This document shows, one piece after another, positions 1 through 11,700 of a stretch of 64,000 nucleotides of DNA. Each line of letters starts with the position of its first letter. Position 1 is the stretch's first letter. Below the pieces are notes generated by a model. That model had not been told where the DNA came from. It did not search any database and saw only the letters and a program-made list of their open reading frames with translations. The stretch is from positions 26,350,001 through 26,414,000 of the forward strand of contig CM114275.1 of NCBI GenBank assembly GCA_050084515.1, given 5' to 3'. The stretch is from Blasia pusilla. Lineage: Eukaryota; Marchantiophyta; Marchantiopsida; Blasiales. Position numbers and translations under genes: made by a program.

Positions 1-2990
1 ACGCGAGTCCTTCGATGTGCAATGGTGTGGTGAGGTGAAGTGCCTGGGGATCACGGAAGCAAGCTGCCAAACCAGTCCTTTTTGTACTTAGATGTCTGCC
101 CCCAGGGTTTGGCTGGAGACTCCTCAACTCACTAAAATGGATGGTTTCATTTTGGGAGATGTTTCATATTATGTGTTGATGATAGCTGATGTATGTGGTG
201 CATAAATTAAAAACTTTTTTGTTGCAGATCAGCTTTGACCATGAAATCTTCCAACATGGACTATGGTATGTTCTGTAGAACGAAAAGCCTGACCCCACTT
301 TCAAAATTAATTGTACTCCCACAATACGAAGCTCTCCTAAAGGATTAGAGTCATCATCAACACTACTGATTCCCCAAGGCCATGTGAATAAAAGAGGTCG
401 GAAATTCCAAAATTCACTAGCTTTAAAATATTACTTGGAGATCAGACAAATCTAAGAGTGTACATCCTATGACAGGAAAAAGTAAGGAAAAAGTTAGAGT
501 GGCCCCTCCATATGGGCCTTGGGACCTCATAAGAAGTCAAAAGTTGCATTTGCAGTTTTAAGGTACTCTCAACGTAAGGGAGACTTCATTGCTCTGCCCA
601 ATCATGACACATCTGAATAATCCTGGTTTGTGGGAACCATCACCTCCCTAAGAGTTACCTGATCGGTGCCATTGAGAGGTAACAAAGGTCTTCACGTCTA
701 AGCATGTGTCAAGGTTAATTTTTATTATTATTGTAGAGTGCGTTTTTAATTTGCAAGCACCTCTTTATTTTATATGTGGCAATTGGGTAATATTCCCCCC
801 TTTACACAAGAAACTTTTTTTTGTGTAAATTTGATTAATCCTTTCACTCGTGCGCATGGCACAGGCTCCCCACTAATAGTTGTGGCCAATGCTTTCGACT
901 GGGTGTTGGAGACGTGATTTGGATTTTACCTTGGCTGCAATCCCATATGATTAGAGATATCGTCGAAGGAATGCACAAAGACGACGCACATGCAATTGCC
1001 CGCAACCTTCTTGAGGGATAAAGTGGTGGCAATAAAGTATTTTGTTAAATGCAATCTCATCATCCATACCTCATTTCATTTAGTATATTAGTTTTTATAG
1101 TTTAGTAGATTAATTCCAACCCATCTCTGCATTGTGTTGGATATGAAATATTTAGGGTGCTTGAGATTTTTTAATCAAAGGTTTCTTACAACTTAACAAA
1201 CACACAATAACTCATTAAACAATAAAGATAAGACTTCAATTTCAAGGGAAAATAGTTTTCCTTGGGCCAAAAGATTCATGTGGTTTTAACAAGATACAAG
1301 GTTTTTTGAACTTTAAATTTTTAAGATGTCATCTAAAACTATTAAAGTAAAGCGCTTATGCAACTAAATGAACTAATAGTAAACATCATTAAGAATTTCC
1401 TTTTCTCCCACCATGGATAGCATTTCATGGGGAGTGGCCAATTAATTGGACATTAGAATAGGGAGAGTGGGCAATTAATCGTGTAAATTAGGGAAAGTGG
1501 GAAAATCTCAAGGAGAGTGAACAAACACATATATTGGGAAAATGAGCAATTATGAGAGGCTCTTTGTGAGTTCCACTATTCCATTATCTCGTAGATCTCA
1601 TTCCACATTCAAATTTTGATGCAGGTGGCAGGGAAATTTTGGAAGCTATATAAATGACATGCTATATCACTCAAATACATCTTGACCTGTGCTTAGCATG
1701 GGCATACAAGCTAGTTTAAAAGAAACCTTTGTTTCTTAGTAGCTCTTAAACAATAAAAAATTGGGACCATATATTCCAAAATGAACCAATAGGGGCTTTA
1801 CAAGAAATGACAAATTTGGGTCCTCAATATTTGAACATTTGTCCTAGATTTCAAATTATAATTGAATAATCTTAAGGTTAAAAATACAAAGCATTACAAC
1901 CATGGATTAGAAGAGCTTTATGTCGTGTAACAACTATATGTCATGATTAACCATAAGATGGATCAACTATCCTTCAAGGGAGGCTTAGAGAACTATGAAG
2001 GAGAGGATCTATCAAATTTACTAAAAGGGGGATTCAAAGAGTTCATGGATCTCAATAACATAATGGATATGAGTGAGAAGGAATCTAAACCTCACAAAAT
2101 GTAACTTCAGTAATAATGGTAGAATTCGGAGCAATAATGACTATAGAAACACAAGTACCAAAACTAGGATTCCAACCCTATGATTTGAATGTGCCTCAAA
2201 AGTCTTTTGGATTGGGCACATAGCAAATTAGAAATGCAATGGAGACCCGTTGCCTCCATATAAAAGTGCAATAATAAAGTACAAACCACTCCTTACATGG
2301 TAAAGATGGACACACTAATAAAGTAGAATATAAAACCTCTCACAAATTGCCATTTAGAACTCAATAGTCCATGAGCCAAAACATGATCCATACATTTCAA
2401 TCTTTTTATTTTTGCGCCCTATAGATCTCAAGAGTCTCTTGCATCACCATATTGATTTACAAATAATGATACCACTAGATGTGATCGACACGTTTTTTAG
2501 TTATGGTTGATATTACTTTGTCTATTGCTGTTACGTTCTAAGGGGTTCCCCATTTTCTTTTCCCAACCCAATATGAGTACATTTTCTATTTGATTCTCCC
2601 TTTCTAACGCTTCATTATTTCTCCCATGAGCTTTTATTACAACTATGTATTGCAGTGTCTTAAGAGTGGATTAGGCCTCCTACCCAAATGTTGTGTTACA
2701 ACAATGAACAAAGTATTTGTTCGGGATTATGGCCAGGGAAAAAGGGAGATGAATTAAAAAATTCGACTAACTCGTTACTCTTGGAAAACAAAAGGAATTC
2801 CCATAATCTTGTAAAGAATAACAAATAATTAGATGTTATCTTGATGTAAATTTTAGTTATAAGGAATTATAACTATTTACAATCCCTATCACTAGGTTTT
2901 AGGTTCTCTTGTTGCCACGTATTTTAGTCTATCTCTGATGCATTCTCCCATAATGTATACATAAATTAATTCCCCTTCAACCGCACCAAA
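1..2990. other. AT-rich intergenic stretch, no gene seen
   Basis: No reading frame longer than about 60 codons and no recognisable protein motif on either strand. The base composition is clearly AT-rich and changes to GC-rich near 3000, ahead of the pyruvate dehydrogenase gene. Around 1420-1560 there are short imperfect repeats of a phrase like 'gggagagtgggcaatta', which may be decayed repeat DNA. I see nothing else to annotate. Confidence 0.6.
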
Positions 2991-2999
2991 GTTGTAGTC

Positions 3000-3471
3000 G
3001 TTATGTGTCACACTAGTGCCTATACGGGACCAGAGTTGGGAGGGACGTTCGTTGACAAGTGGTGGACGTGACGAGGTGCCACGTCCGCGTAAGATGTCCC
3101 GCATGCGTTTGCCACAGCGCGCTCCCGCGCTGCGTTGTCCGTCTCCGCGGAAGCCAGGCGGCCAGCGTGAGCACAAGTGTCAATCGCTCAACGTCAGCGA
3201 GACGCTCGTAGCGGGGCAGGATCTGTCTCTGCCTTCTAGTTGTCGTGGGATTGTTGGAGCCTGAAGCATTGGAGGCTGCGGCTGCTGAAGATTCGTACGA
3301 GCGGCACTGGTTGATAGTGTTCTCTCGATCTGGGAGGGGTGGGGGCCCGAGTGAGTGGAAGGCAGCAGTTCTGTACCTGCGCTGCGCGGGCGTTTAATCA
3401 TCCGTTAATTCGTCATCTGGATCGCCGGTTTGCTCGCGAGGATCCTTGATTTCACTCTACCGCGTCCGGCG
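3000..3471 (+). promoter_or_regulatory. GC-rich upstream region of the PDH E1 alpha gene
   Basis: The composition shifts sharply from AT-rich to GC- and CpG-rich just before the first ATG of the E1 alpha gene at 3472. No clear TATA box was recognised, so a dispersed, CpG-type promoter and 5' UTR is the likeliest content. Overlapping frames here on both strands have no family resemblance and look like by-products of the GC content. An upstream in-frame stretch starts from TTG at 3430 rather than ATG, so it was not used as the start. Confidence 0.4.
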
Positions 3472-6400
3472 ATGGGGTTGGTGCGATCGAGTGCCGGGAG
3501 GTTTCAACGTCTGCTAGTGCGAAGAAATTGTGGAAGAATTGAGCATCTGACGTCGAGTTCATGCGCGAGCGTGTTTGGCATCGTGGTTGGAAATGCTGGC
3601 CAGTCTCGGGACATAGGCGACGCCCGAAAGGCGAGCTTCTATTGCCAAGCGGGAGATGGAATTTTAAGATGTGCCGATGGTTATGGGAAGGGGAGGAGAG
3701 AAAACCTCAAGGCGAGTGGATTTAGAAGGACCTTTGCATCTCAAGCTGAAAGGGTGGACGCGGCGAGCGTCAAAGGAGGAGAGGTACCTGTCTCAGTCCT
3801 GCAACCATTTCAATTGCATGGACTGGACGAAGGGCCCGCTCAGGATTTGCACACCAGCAAGGAAGAGATGATGCAAATGTACCGGGATATGACCACCTTG
3901 CGTCGGATGGAAATCACAGCTGACATGGTAATTCAATTTCTCTGCTCCATTTCCGCGCGCCCCTTCAGATTCGTGCTCCTTACGCTACTGTGATGCGGAA
4001 GGACAGATGGAAGGTTGCTCGATAGCGTTTCAATTTGAGGTGCTGTAAAGCTAGGTCTTGCTGAACGAGATGGTGTGTGAAATTTCTGCCATGAATTTTG
4101 TAGATTGTGCTGCTATATCCTTCCGGTAGCTACTTTACCTCAAAGACTTCGTCGTCTCACATGTTGAAACCGCATCAGCCTCAGCTTCGTCTCAAGCTTG
4201 TGCTAATCTAAAGAGAAGATCTGGACGATTGTACACACTTAACAGGAATAACTGGACATATACTATGAGAGAAAGAGAGTGAAGTACATAATTACTGCCA
4301 AGCATCGTGACGGGCAATTAGTGTCGTGATAGATTTCTGCTGGACGACCGTGTGTGGCAGAGGGAAGAGGATTGGGGTAGTGCAAGTCCTGAATCAGGAT
4401 TGCTAAGCTACTGACTTATCTACGACGTGCATGTGCGCATCTGTACGGGTAGAAACACTGCAGACAAGAACTCGCAAGCCAATCAAAATTGCAAGCGTAA
4501 GAGAAAGCGCTAATCTTAAAATTCGATCCCGATCATGTTCTGATTATTATGAAGGGAATACTCTATGCTGAGACTCTATTTTCAGCCGTCAAGGTATACC
4601 TGCGCTCTACCTTCTTCTCCTCGTGATTGCTGACTGAGGGCTTACTCCTTGCGTGCAGCTTTTTAAGGCGCAGCAGATACGAGGCTTCTGCCACCTTTAC
4701 GATGGACAAGAAGCTATATCCGTGGGCATGGAAGCGGTTTTGACGTTTGACGATTCAGTCCTTACAGCGTATCGAGACCATGGCATATATCTTGGACGAG
4801 GAGGCACTGTATTTGTGAGTAGTTTCGTTAGGCGAAGATCTTTTACATGCTTTTACAATTGCTGTCACTCTATGAGATTTGGTATATTTGGGGATGCACG
4901 CTGGATCTCCTGACAGTGTCCACATGATCGACTGAGATACTTGTGAACCGCCGCGTGTTTTCCATCAGAATTTTCCCCGTTAAGAGTTGATGAAATGAAT
5001 GAGATCTTAGCCCGACTGTTCACAACTCATTTCCGCGTGTATATGCGTCCGATGTTGAGTGCGTAGGAGGCGTTCTCGGAGATGATGGGCAGAAAGACCG
5101 GATGCTCAAATGGTAAGGGAGGTTCCATGCATTTGTATAAGAAGGAGAACAACTATTACGGAGGATGGGGTATCGTTGGCACGTCCGGGCCACTGGGAAC
5201 AGGTGTCGCTTTTGCACATAAGTATTCGAAGAAACCGAATGTGGTCGTCGCTATCTATGGCGACGGTGCAGCAAATCAGGTGATCTCCGATTGAAGTTCC
5301 GAAACCTGTGGAGAAACTCTTTCAAAATACGTCCTCCACAAACGGAGAAGAGATCTAGTGTTCACACAGAGATTTTTTACTCCGGTTCAGTTCTAGTGAG
5401 CGCAGTGGTGGTTACGGTCGACTCTGATTGCTTGCTTCGATGAATCAATGGCACCAATTTTCTCAATGAATCAATAGTACTGAGTTCCGAATCATATCAC
5501 TCTCGTGGCTGGCAGGGTCAACTCTACGAGGCGCAGAACTTGGCAGGATTATGGTCGTTACCAGTCATCTACCTCGTCGAAAACAACCACGTACATAGTT
5601 TTACTTCACAAATCTCATAATGGCTTGCTCGTTCACACTTCCAGCAAATCGTGACTTTTGATATTCCTCTGGTGCTTGGTCCAACTAAAACTTGACCATT
5701 TTCGCTGTGTGGATACTCTTGCAGTATGGGATGGGCACTGCAGAGTGGCGAGCGTCCAAGAAGACGAATTTTTTTGACAGGCTGGACTATATTCCTGGAA
5801 TCAAGGTGAGGAGGCCAAGCATTTCTTCACGCTTTCATTTTGAACATCTGTTCGCGCCAGTGATTTGTGCTTCACCTTCTTCGGGGGTTGGCAGCGACGA
5901 TAATTTTACCCGCACCTTTCCTTTCCTGAGCGATCAACACCAAAAATTGTATCTCCAGCAAAGAACCTACTTCTATTAGTAGAAAAAATACATGGAACAC
6001 AATGTACGTTCCGTGTTGGTTGAGAAGTAATTCTCGAAGTTTGTGCTCCGGTGCAGGTGGACGGGATGGACGTATTTTCCGTAAAGAGCGCCATTCAATT
6101 CGCCAAAGATTATTGCATTTCAGGAAAGGTGAATCCATGCTTCTGCTGCATCCATGCTTGCACTCTATGTTCTGCTCACAAATTTGAAGCATTAATAAGA
6201 ACGAGTGATCCGTCGGAATGAGGAACTGATAAGGTCATGGTGCAAATGCTGTCATAGGGGCCGATCGTGGTAGAGTGTGACACATACCGATATCATGGTC
6301 ACAGCATGTCTGACCCCGGAAGTACTTACCGCACACGCGACGAAATCAGAGGCTTTCGCCGGGAGCGTGATCCGATCGAGCGTCTGCGCAAAATTATACT

Positions 6401-7097
6401 TAAGGTCTAAGCTGCCCTTCCTACCCTCGTGGCTCAACAGTTCTCCCTTCCAATTTTGAACGTGGGATTGGACCAAACCATGAGAATCTGAGTGAACGAT
6501 AATCGTCCGAGTTTCCTATGATTTGAAGTATCGTGTCTTGGTATTGAATGTCGATGAGAATATAAGAGCAAGAGATGGTTCGAGTACCTTTTGTTGACAG
6601 AAATGTACTTGCGCAAGAAATCAACTCCTGGTGATTATGAACAATGCTTACAAACTCCACAAAGTAAGCGACTCGCTCATGTTTTATGGCAATCTATGTG
6701 ATTCGACCTTTCCTGACTATGGAGAGGGGGATGTACATTTCGGGGAATCACTTAGGATTATCAACCGCTGCGTCAACTTGCTCGCATGGCGGGAATATAA
6801 CTCCGAGAACAATCCGATTTGAGGTTTGATAACTTGCTGTCTCCAATGCGATTGTTGTGATTTTCGGCTGATGCAGTCCTCCTCGCCCCTGTGGTCGCAT
6901 CGCAGGAAGAATGCAGCACCAGCGAGGAGCTATCAAGCCTCGACAAGCATATCAGGCGGACGGTCGAGGAGGCGGCGTCGAAGGCGAGGGAAGCACCTCT
7001 GCCTCAAGATCTGGAACTGTTTTCCAACATCTACAAGAAAGATAGTGGCCTTGTCACGTTCGGTTGCGATAGAAGAGGACAAATGTCAATGCCTTGA
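3472..7097 (+). CDS. E1 ALPHA: Pyruvate dehydrogenase E1 component subunit alpha, mitochondrial
   Basis: Alpha chain of the thiamine-diphosphate-dependent E1 enzyme, which decarboxylates pyruvate and hands the acetyl group to E2 lipoamide in the mitochondrial matrix. Exons: 3472-3927, 4659-4814, 5067-5279, 5516-5590, 5725-5805, 6057-6128, 6258-6404, 6906-7097. Every exon is a multiple of three, so all seven introns are phase 0; total 463 aa. The N-terminus is Arg/Ser-rich like a mitochondrial presequence. '[12 protein letters not shown]' and '[13 protein letters not shown]' are in exon 2. The thiamine-diphosphate motif runs from GDGAANQ (about 269-275) to ENNH (about 297-300), with 26 residues between GDG and NN. 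The phospho-loop [19 protein letters not shown] is in exon 7, with site-1 Ser at about 367. The C-terminus ends in ...MSMP, like family members. At about 463 aa it is 70-80 residues longer than typical plant E1 alpha, the excess lying in exon 1, where a further unrecognised intron is possible. Confidence 0.96.
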
Positions 7098-7204
7098 TCC
7101 GAGAAGTTGCCAGGACGAATTTTTCTGCTCTATGTACGACAGGCTTGATACCTCAGTAGGCGGTGCATCCCTCGGACATGAAATCCACCACTGCAAAATT
7201 GTAC

Positions 7205-7210
7205 AATAAA
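7205..7210 (+). terminator. Candidate polyadenylation signal of the E1 alpha gene
   Basis: An AATAAA hexamer lies about 110 bases after the E1 alpha stop codon, at a suitable distance and in the right orientation. Plant signals are degenerate, so this is only plausible. Confidence 0.4.
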
Positions 7211-7598
7211 CTTTATAGATAATTTCGACATTTTAAATGGACAGACTATTTGTTCTCTCCTTGTCATAAGTGAGAGTTCCAGTCCTGTTCACCACACTAA
7301 AATCCGCTGTTGGTTAATCGCAAGCGCGCATTGTGTACAGTAGACGGCTCTACAGCGAGTTTAATTGGCGTACCTGGATACAGGACAATTTTCTCAAAGA
7401 AACTTTTCACTATATAGTACCTGTCGTGGCGCTGGACCAACACTTATTCGGAAAAAGGATGAGAGAGAGAGATGAGGTAAACCCTTTCCTCTGCGCAACG
7501 TCAATCCTCCTGAGCGCATATTTGATCGAGAATTGTGGTCACTGCTGAAGTCAAATAAATTCTCCCTTTGAAATGACACTGATTTTTAGAATTGTTTA

Positions 7599-7646
7599 GA
7601 CAGTATTGCACACATGGACGAGTCTATCCATGTGTGCGATACTGTC
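7599..7646. repeat. 20-bp inverted repeat with 8-base loop
   Basis: Arms at 7599-7618 and 7627-7646 are reverse complements with a single T/G difference that would form a G:U pair in RNA. The loop is cgagtcta. The pairing stops at the arm ends. It lies between the 3' end of E1 alpha and a decayed open stretch. It could be a transcriptional end structure, a tiny foldback element or a small-RNA hairpin. Confidence 0.7.
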
Positions 7647-7732
7647 AATGATCATCGGAATGACTGGGGCTCGAGTAGCTCCTATCATAAATGGAGCAGA
7701 CCGTGGGTTGTGATATTAAAACGGATATATAA

Positions 7733-8110
7733 TTAATTTTCGACCTTATTAAAAGTTTCTTTGCCAGCAAGTTTGGAGTAGAATTTGGTTATGACGATGA
7801 TCTTAGCTTTGGTGCGAATTCCAGCAAGTTTGATGACAATGATAATAATTCACCGCAGAATGAAAGTGCCGATATCCACACCAAAGTTCATGCTGATGAG
7901 AAGCACTCGGCCATTCTTCCTTTGAAAAATTGAAGGACCACACGGTCTTGAGTTTACATCACTCAAATTCAGACAGCAAAGCATTGGAGATTATTTGGCA
8001 GAATAATATACTCTTCTCCGAAACTCAATGAAGCCAACGAGAAGCCCCTGGAAGCTCAGGAGCATTTTTACATGGGTGAAAATCAGAGCCAACCATCTTA
8101 CTAATGTGAA
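7733..8110 (+). pseudogene. Decayed coding fragment, acidic and Asn-rich, unknown
   Basis: From 7733 to 7933 one plus-strand frame is open for about 66 codons without an ATG. It reads as a plausible acidic protein (for example EFGYDDDLSFGANSSKFDD) and ends in TGA at 7931-7933. The reading then continues in other frames (for example 'TSLKFRQQSIGDYLAE') to about 8110 with stops between. This looks like a degraded exon rather than random sequence, but I recognise no family and cannot rule out chance. Confidence 0.25.
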
Positions 8111-8708
8111 AATGGACGTAAGAGACGACAGATTCTAGGATTGCAGAAGAGTCACACTCGTGTCATAGTTTCTCCGTTAGTGAAACACCATCCAGTCCTG
8201 CATAGGTCTCCTCAGTCGCTGTCCCAAACAACGGAAGAGAAGTAGAGCTTCGAGGGACTATCAAGGATAAATTTCCCCATCCATGGACGAGTGATGGCCA
8301 GCACGCACACTGCACATCTTTGCCATTTCTCCTCTCAACGGTAAGACGTTCAAATGGTTCCCTTGACATAAACGTCGGTACATAAACGTTCTCTGTTAAC
8401 AAAGCACAATGGGATACATACGCGAAGGCACTAATCGGCGAGAGCCTACTCAATCTTCAGAATCACTTTCCTCACACGCTCCGACTCGCTAGGAATTTCT
8501 TACTTTATACCATGCGCACTCCTAGTACGATGTCCACAATGAGCCATTCCAATGTACACAATGAAGCTCAGGGAAATAAACCACACCTTTTGTACATACC
8601 GTGTCCAGCACGGAGGAGAATGCAAGAGCGTACGGATTGCGCCGCTCGGTATCCAGACTTGCAAGAGATGATGTTGCGAAGTAGCAGTGGCTGGGAGAGA
8701 GTGCATCA
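8111..8708. other. 3' flank of the receptor kinase gene
   Basis: No supported gene. It probably contains the 3' UTR of the minus-strand receptor kinase that stops at 8709. Open frames here on either strand have no recognisable motifs. Confidence 0.45.
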
Positions 8709-11700
8709 TCACCTGCCGAACGTGAAGGAAGGAACCGTAGTTCCAGGAGCGCTGCTCGAGGGTGTACCAGAATCGCTTCTCTTGAGCTCTGAAGAATCTG
8801 AAGCAGTGGCAGCGCCTCCCTCGCCTCGATCCTCCAGCAGTAGCGCTTCTTCGAGCTCCCTTCGAACCTGCAGCATAGTGGGCCGATCCGAAGAATTCTT
8901 TTCGATGCACCGCAAAGCCAGAGCAGCCACTATGCTCATACATCTCGGGTTGTAGGTGAGGTGGAGCCGTTTGTCTACAATGCCCGTATAGGTTTTCGCT
9001 TGGAGATACGGTTTGGCCTGCAACGAGCACAACACCATGTTCCACAAGTGCAGAAGACATCGACTGTTAGCTCCGGAACGCACCACATCTTCCGAAGATC
9101 CTTCACAACTTCCGACGTGCTCCTTGATCAGTATCTCGAGAAATCTCTGATGAGGTCTGAACTTACCCAGGCAATAAGATTGTACTCATCGGGGGCACGG
9201 GTACCCGTCAAAGGTTCGCGTCCACAAATGATCTCCAGAAGTACAACGCCAAAACTGTAGACATCACTTTTCTCCGTCAAATGGTTCGTGATGAAGTACC
9301 TGCAGAAAAGAAAAAGACATCGGAGTCATTTAATTCTGAGGCGCTTCTTCAATGCATTCCTCAATAATCAGCGACTGTTGTGAAGCCGGTTCACCACTAA
9401 AACATGGGCATGCTAATGACCTCTACTGACTGAAGATCGAAACCAAATCGAGGTCAGTAAAAGAGTTTGATATCAGAGAAGCTTCCTTCATAAATCTATC
9501 CACTAGAATGAGCTCAATGAAATGAGTTGCACTTACTCAGGATCAAGGTAGCCAGCGGTGCCTTTCACCAGAGTTGAGACGTGACTTGCCCCAGCCTTCG
9601 TGACCAGCTTCGAAAGCCCAAAATCAGAGACCTTGGCCGTCATATTACTATCAAGTAGTATGTTGGTGCTCTTCACATCCCTATGTATAATCTTGGGATC
9701 AATCCCATTGTGAAGATACGATATACCTGTCCACATGCGAGTGAATATCCTCTTTCAGAGTCAATCAAACTTCCTTACAACCACCGACAGCCAAGATGTG
9801 ACGATCGACCAGTCAGCAGCCACAACAATTGAATATTGCCCCAGTTCCAACTTCGTAGGATCCAATTGTACATATAGTGACCACCTGCTTCGCCAGGACT
9901 CCATGGTTCACTCTCTTGCGTTTACTAGCATGTGGAGAGACATGTAGAGCATTAAGATTGTGTTGGAATCCGGCAGAATAGTAAGTTCGGATCCACCACC
10001 TCCTAGGCGTATCTTGAGAGAGAAGTCATCAATAAGTTCTGCAAACTGATCATGGATGCCTCACATGTCTTGCTTCAAGTAAATACGACCGAAACCCTGG
10101 ACAAGGAACTACCTTTCGTGAAGATAGAAGTTGCCATCAGAAGGAGCATACCTGTGGCAGCACCGATGGCAATTTGGAGACGAGTTATCCAATCCAAGCG
10201 ATTCATGCTGCCTGCATGTTTCTATGTGATCAGTCACTGCAGATGGAACATAAGTAAAGCTCGGATGGACAGGAAATTGCTCAAGAAATCAGCTGTTCGG
10301 TTCAAGACCTGATTGCTTGCTTTAAAGACCTCGTGCCTTTCTGTAATTGTAGCTGCTGAAACTCTCTACAAAAGGATTCATGCCGGTTGATAGCAAGCCT
10401 CATCACTCTTGGGATACAGAGAGTGTAGTGTAAGAACTCACCGTATAAGTGGTCCATAAGAGTACCACCTGACATGAACTCATATACGAGTAACTGCTTT
10501 CGGCCCTCATGGCAGTAACCTAGCAGGGATACCAAATTCGGATGATGCACACGGGATAGCAAGTAAACCTGGAATATGAGGACAGGGTTTTAACTTTATC
10601 TTAGTTTGAGAGCATCCCACACACAGTCTCCTTCCCCATCAAGACGTGCCATGCTTGCAAGCCCAGGGTTGGACAGAGATGACGGCTATGAAGACTTTCC
10701 ACACATTCCTTACCTCTCCAACCCGACAAGAAATGATTTAACGTTTCGAGTAAAGAAGTGATGGTAAAATCAGAAGCTTTCATTAGAGGCATCCATTCAT
10801 CACTGAAACCAAAGTTGATCTGCGAGTTGTAGGAGGACCTCATTGGCGAAGGCTTCGGATCCCAGCTGCGATGCATCCTGACGCATCTTGATTGCAACCT
10901 TTTGGCCAGTGATCAGCACCCCAAGGTAAACAGGTCCAAAGCTTCCCTCACCAAGCTCTTTTGCGAAACGGTTTGTAGCTATTTCGAGTTCCTTGTACGT
11001 GAATTTCTTTGCAACACTCCAGTTTCTCAGATCAATATTTCCTGCCTCGGCTTCGTGCCCTGCCATGACAGACACCCAAAACTAGTCTTCATTTTCTCAA
11101 TTCTACACTCATGGAATTGGGTATTTGCTGAACACAGCAGACTTGCAACGAGAAAGCGATTATACTGCAGTGTAACATATTAGCTTGCTGAGGAGATCCC
11201 TATGAGAAGATCAAAGGTGGCAAGCGAAAGGCATTATGGTCAAGCACTAAAACTGCATCAGCAAATTATTTCACCTGTTTGGCCAACCGCTTTCCTTTTA
11301 TGGAAGTAGAAGCAAAGACAAAGAGCAACTATAGCAGATACTGCCACCGCAGCTCCAACTCCACCAGCGATTGCTCCAATGTTACTGCTGCTCTTTCCAG
11401 AATTTTTATGAGTCTCAGGTCCAGGTGAAGGACCAGTGCCAACGCAACCACTCACTTGACCAATGCAAGTGCCTTCAAACTCCAAAAGGAGTGTGCTTCT
11501 ATTTAAAGCAGTTGGGATCGGCCCAGAAAGTTTTGGATTGAAGCTGACGTATCTGTAACACATCGAGACAGGACTACCATGACTTGAAAGTGAACTGGTA
11601 GAAATAGTTGAACACATTCGGAGTATTGGGCACATCATCGCAAGTATTTACAGAGGATAAAACCACAAACATAAATTCCAATATTCCAAGAGGAAGAATC

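Noticed and set aside
3016-3401. Overlapping frames on both strands upstream of E1 alpha
   Set aside because: GC-rich promoter region. Both strands are open by composition and no motif or splice context supports a gene.
3430-3471. Longer start for E1 alpha
   Set aside because: The extension begins at TTG, not ATG. The first ATG is at 3472.
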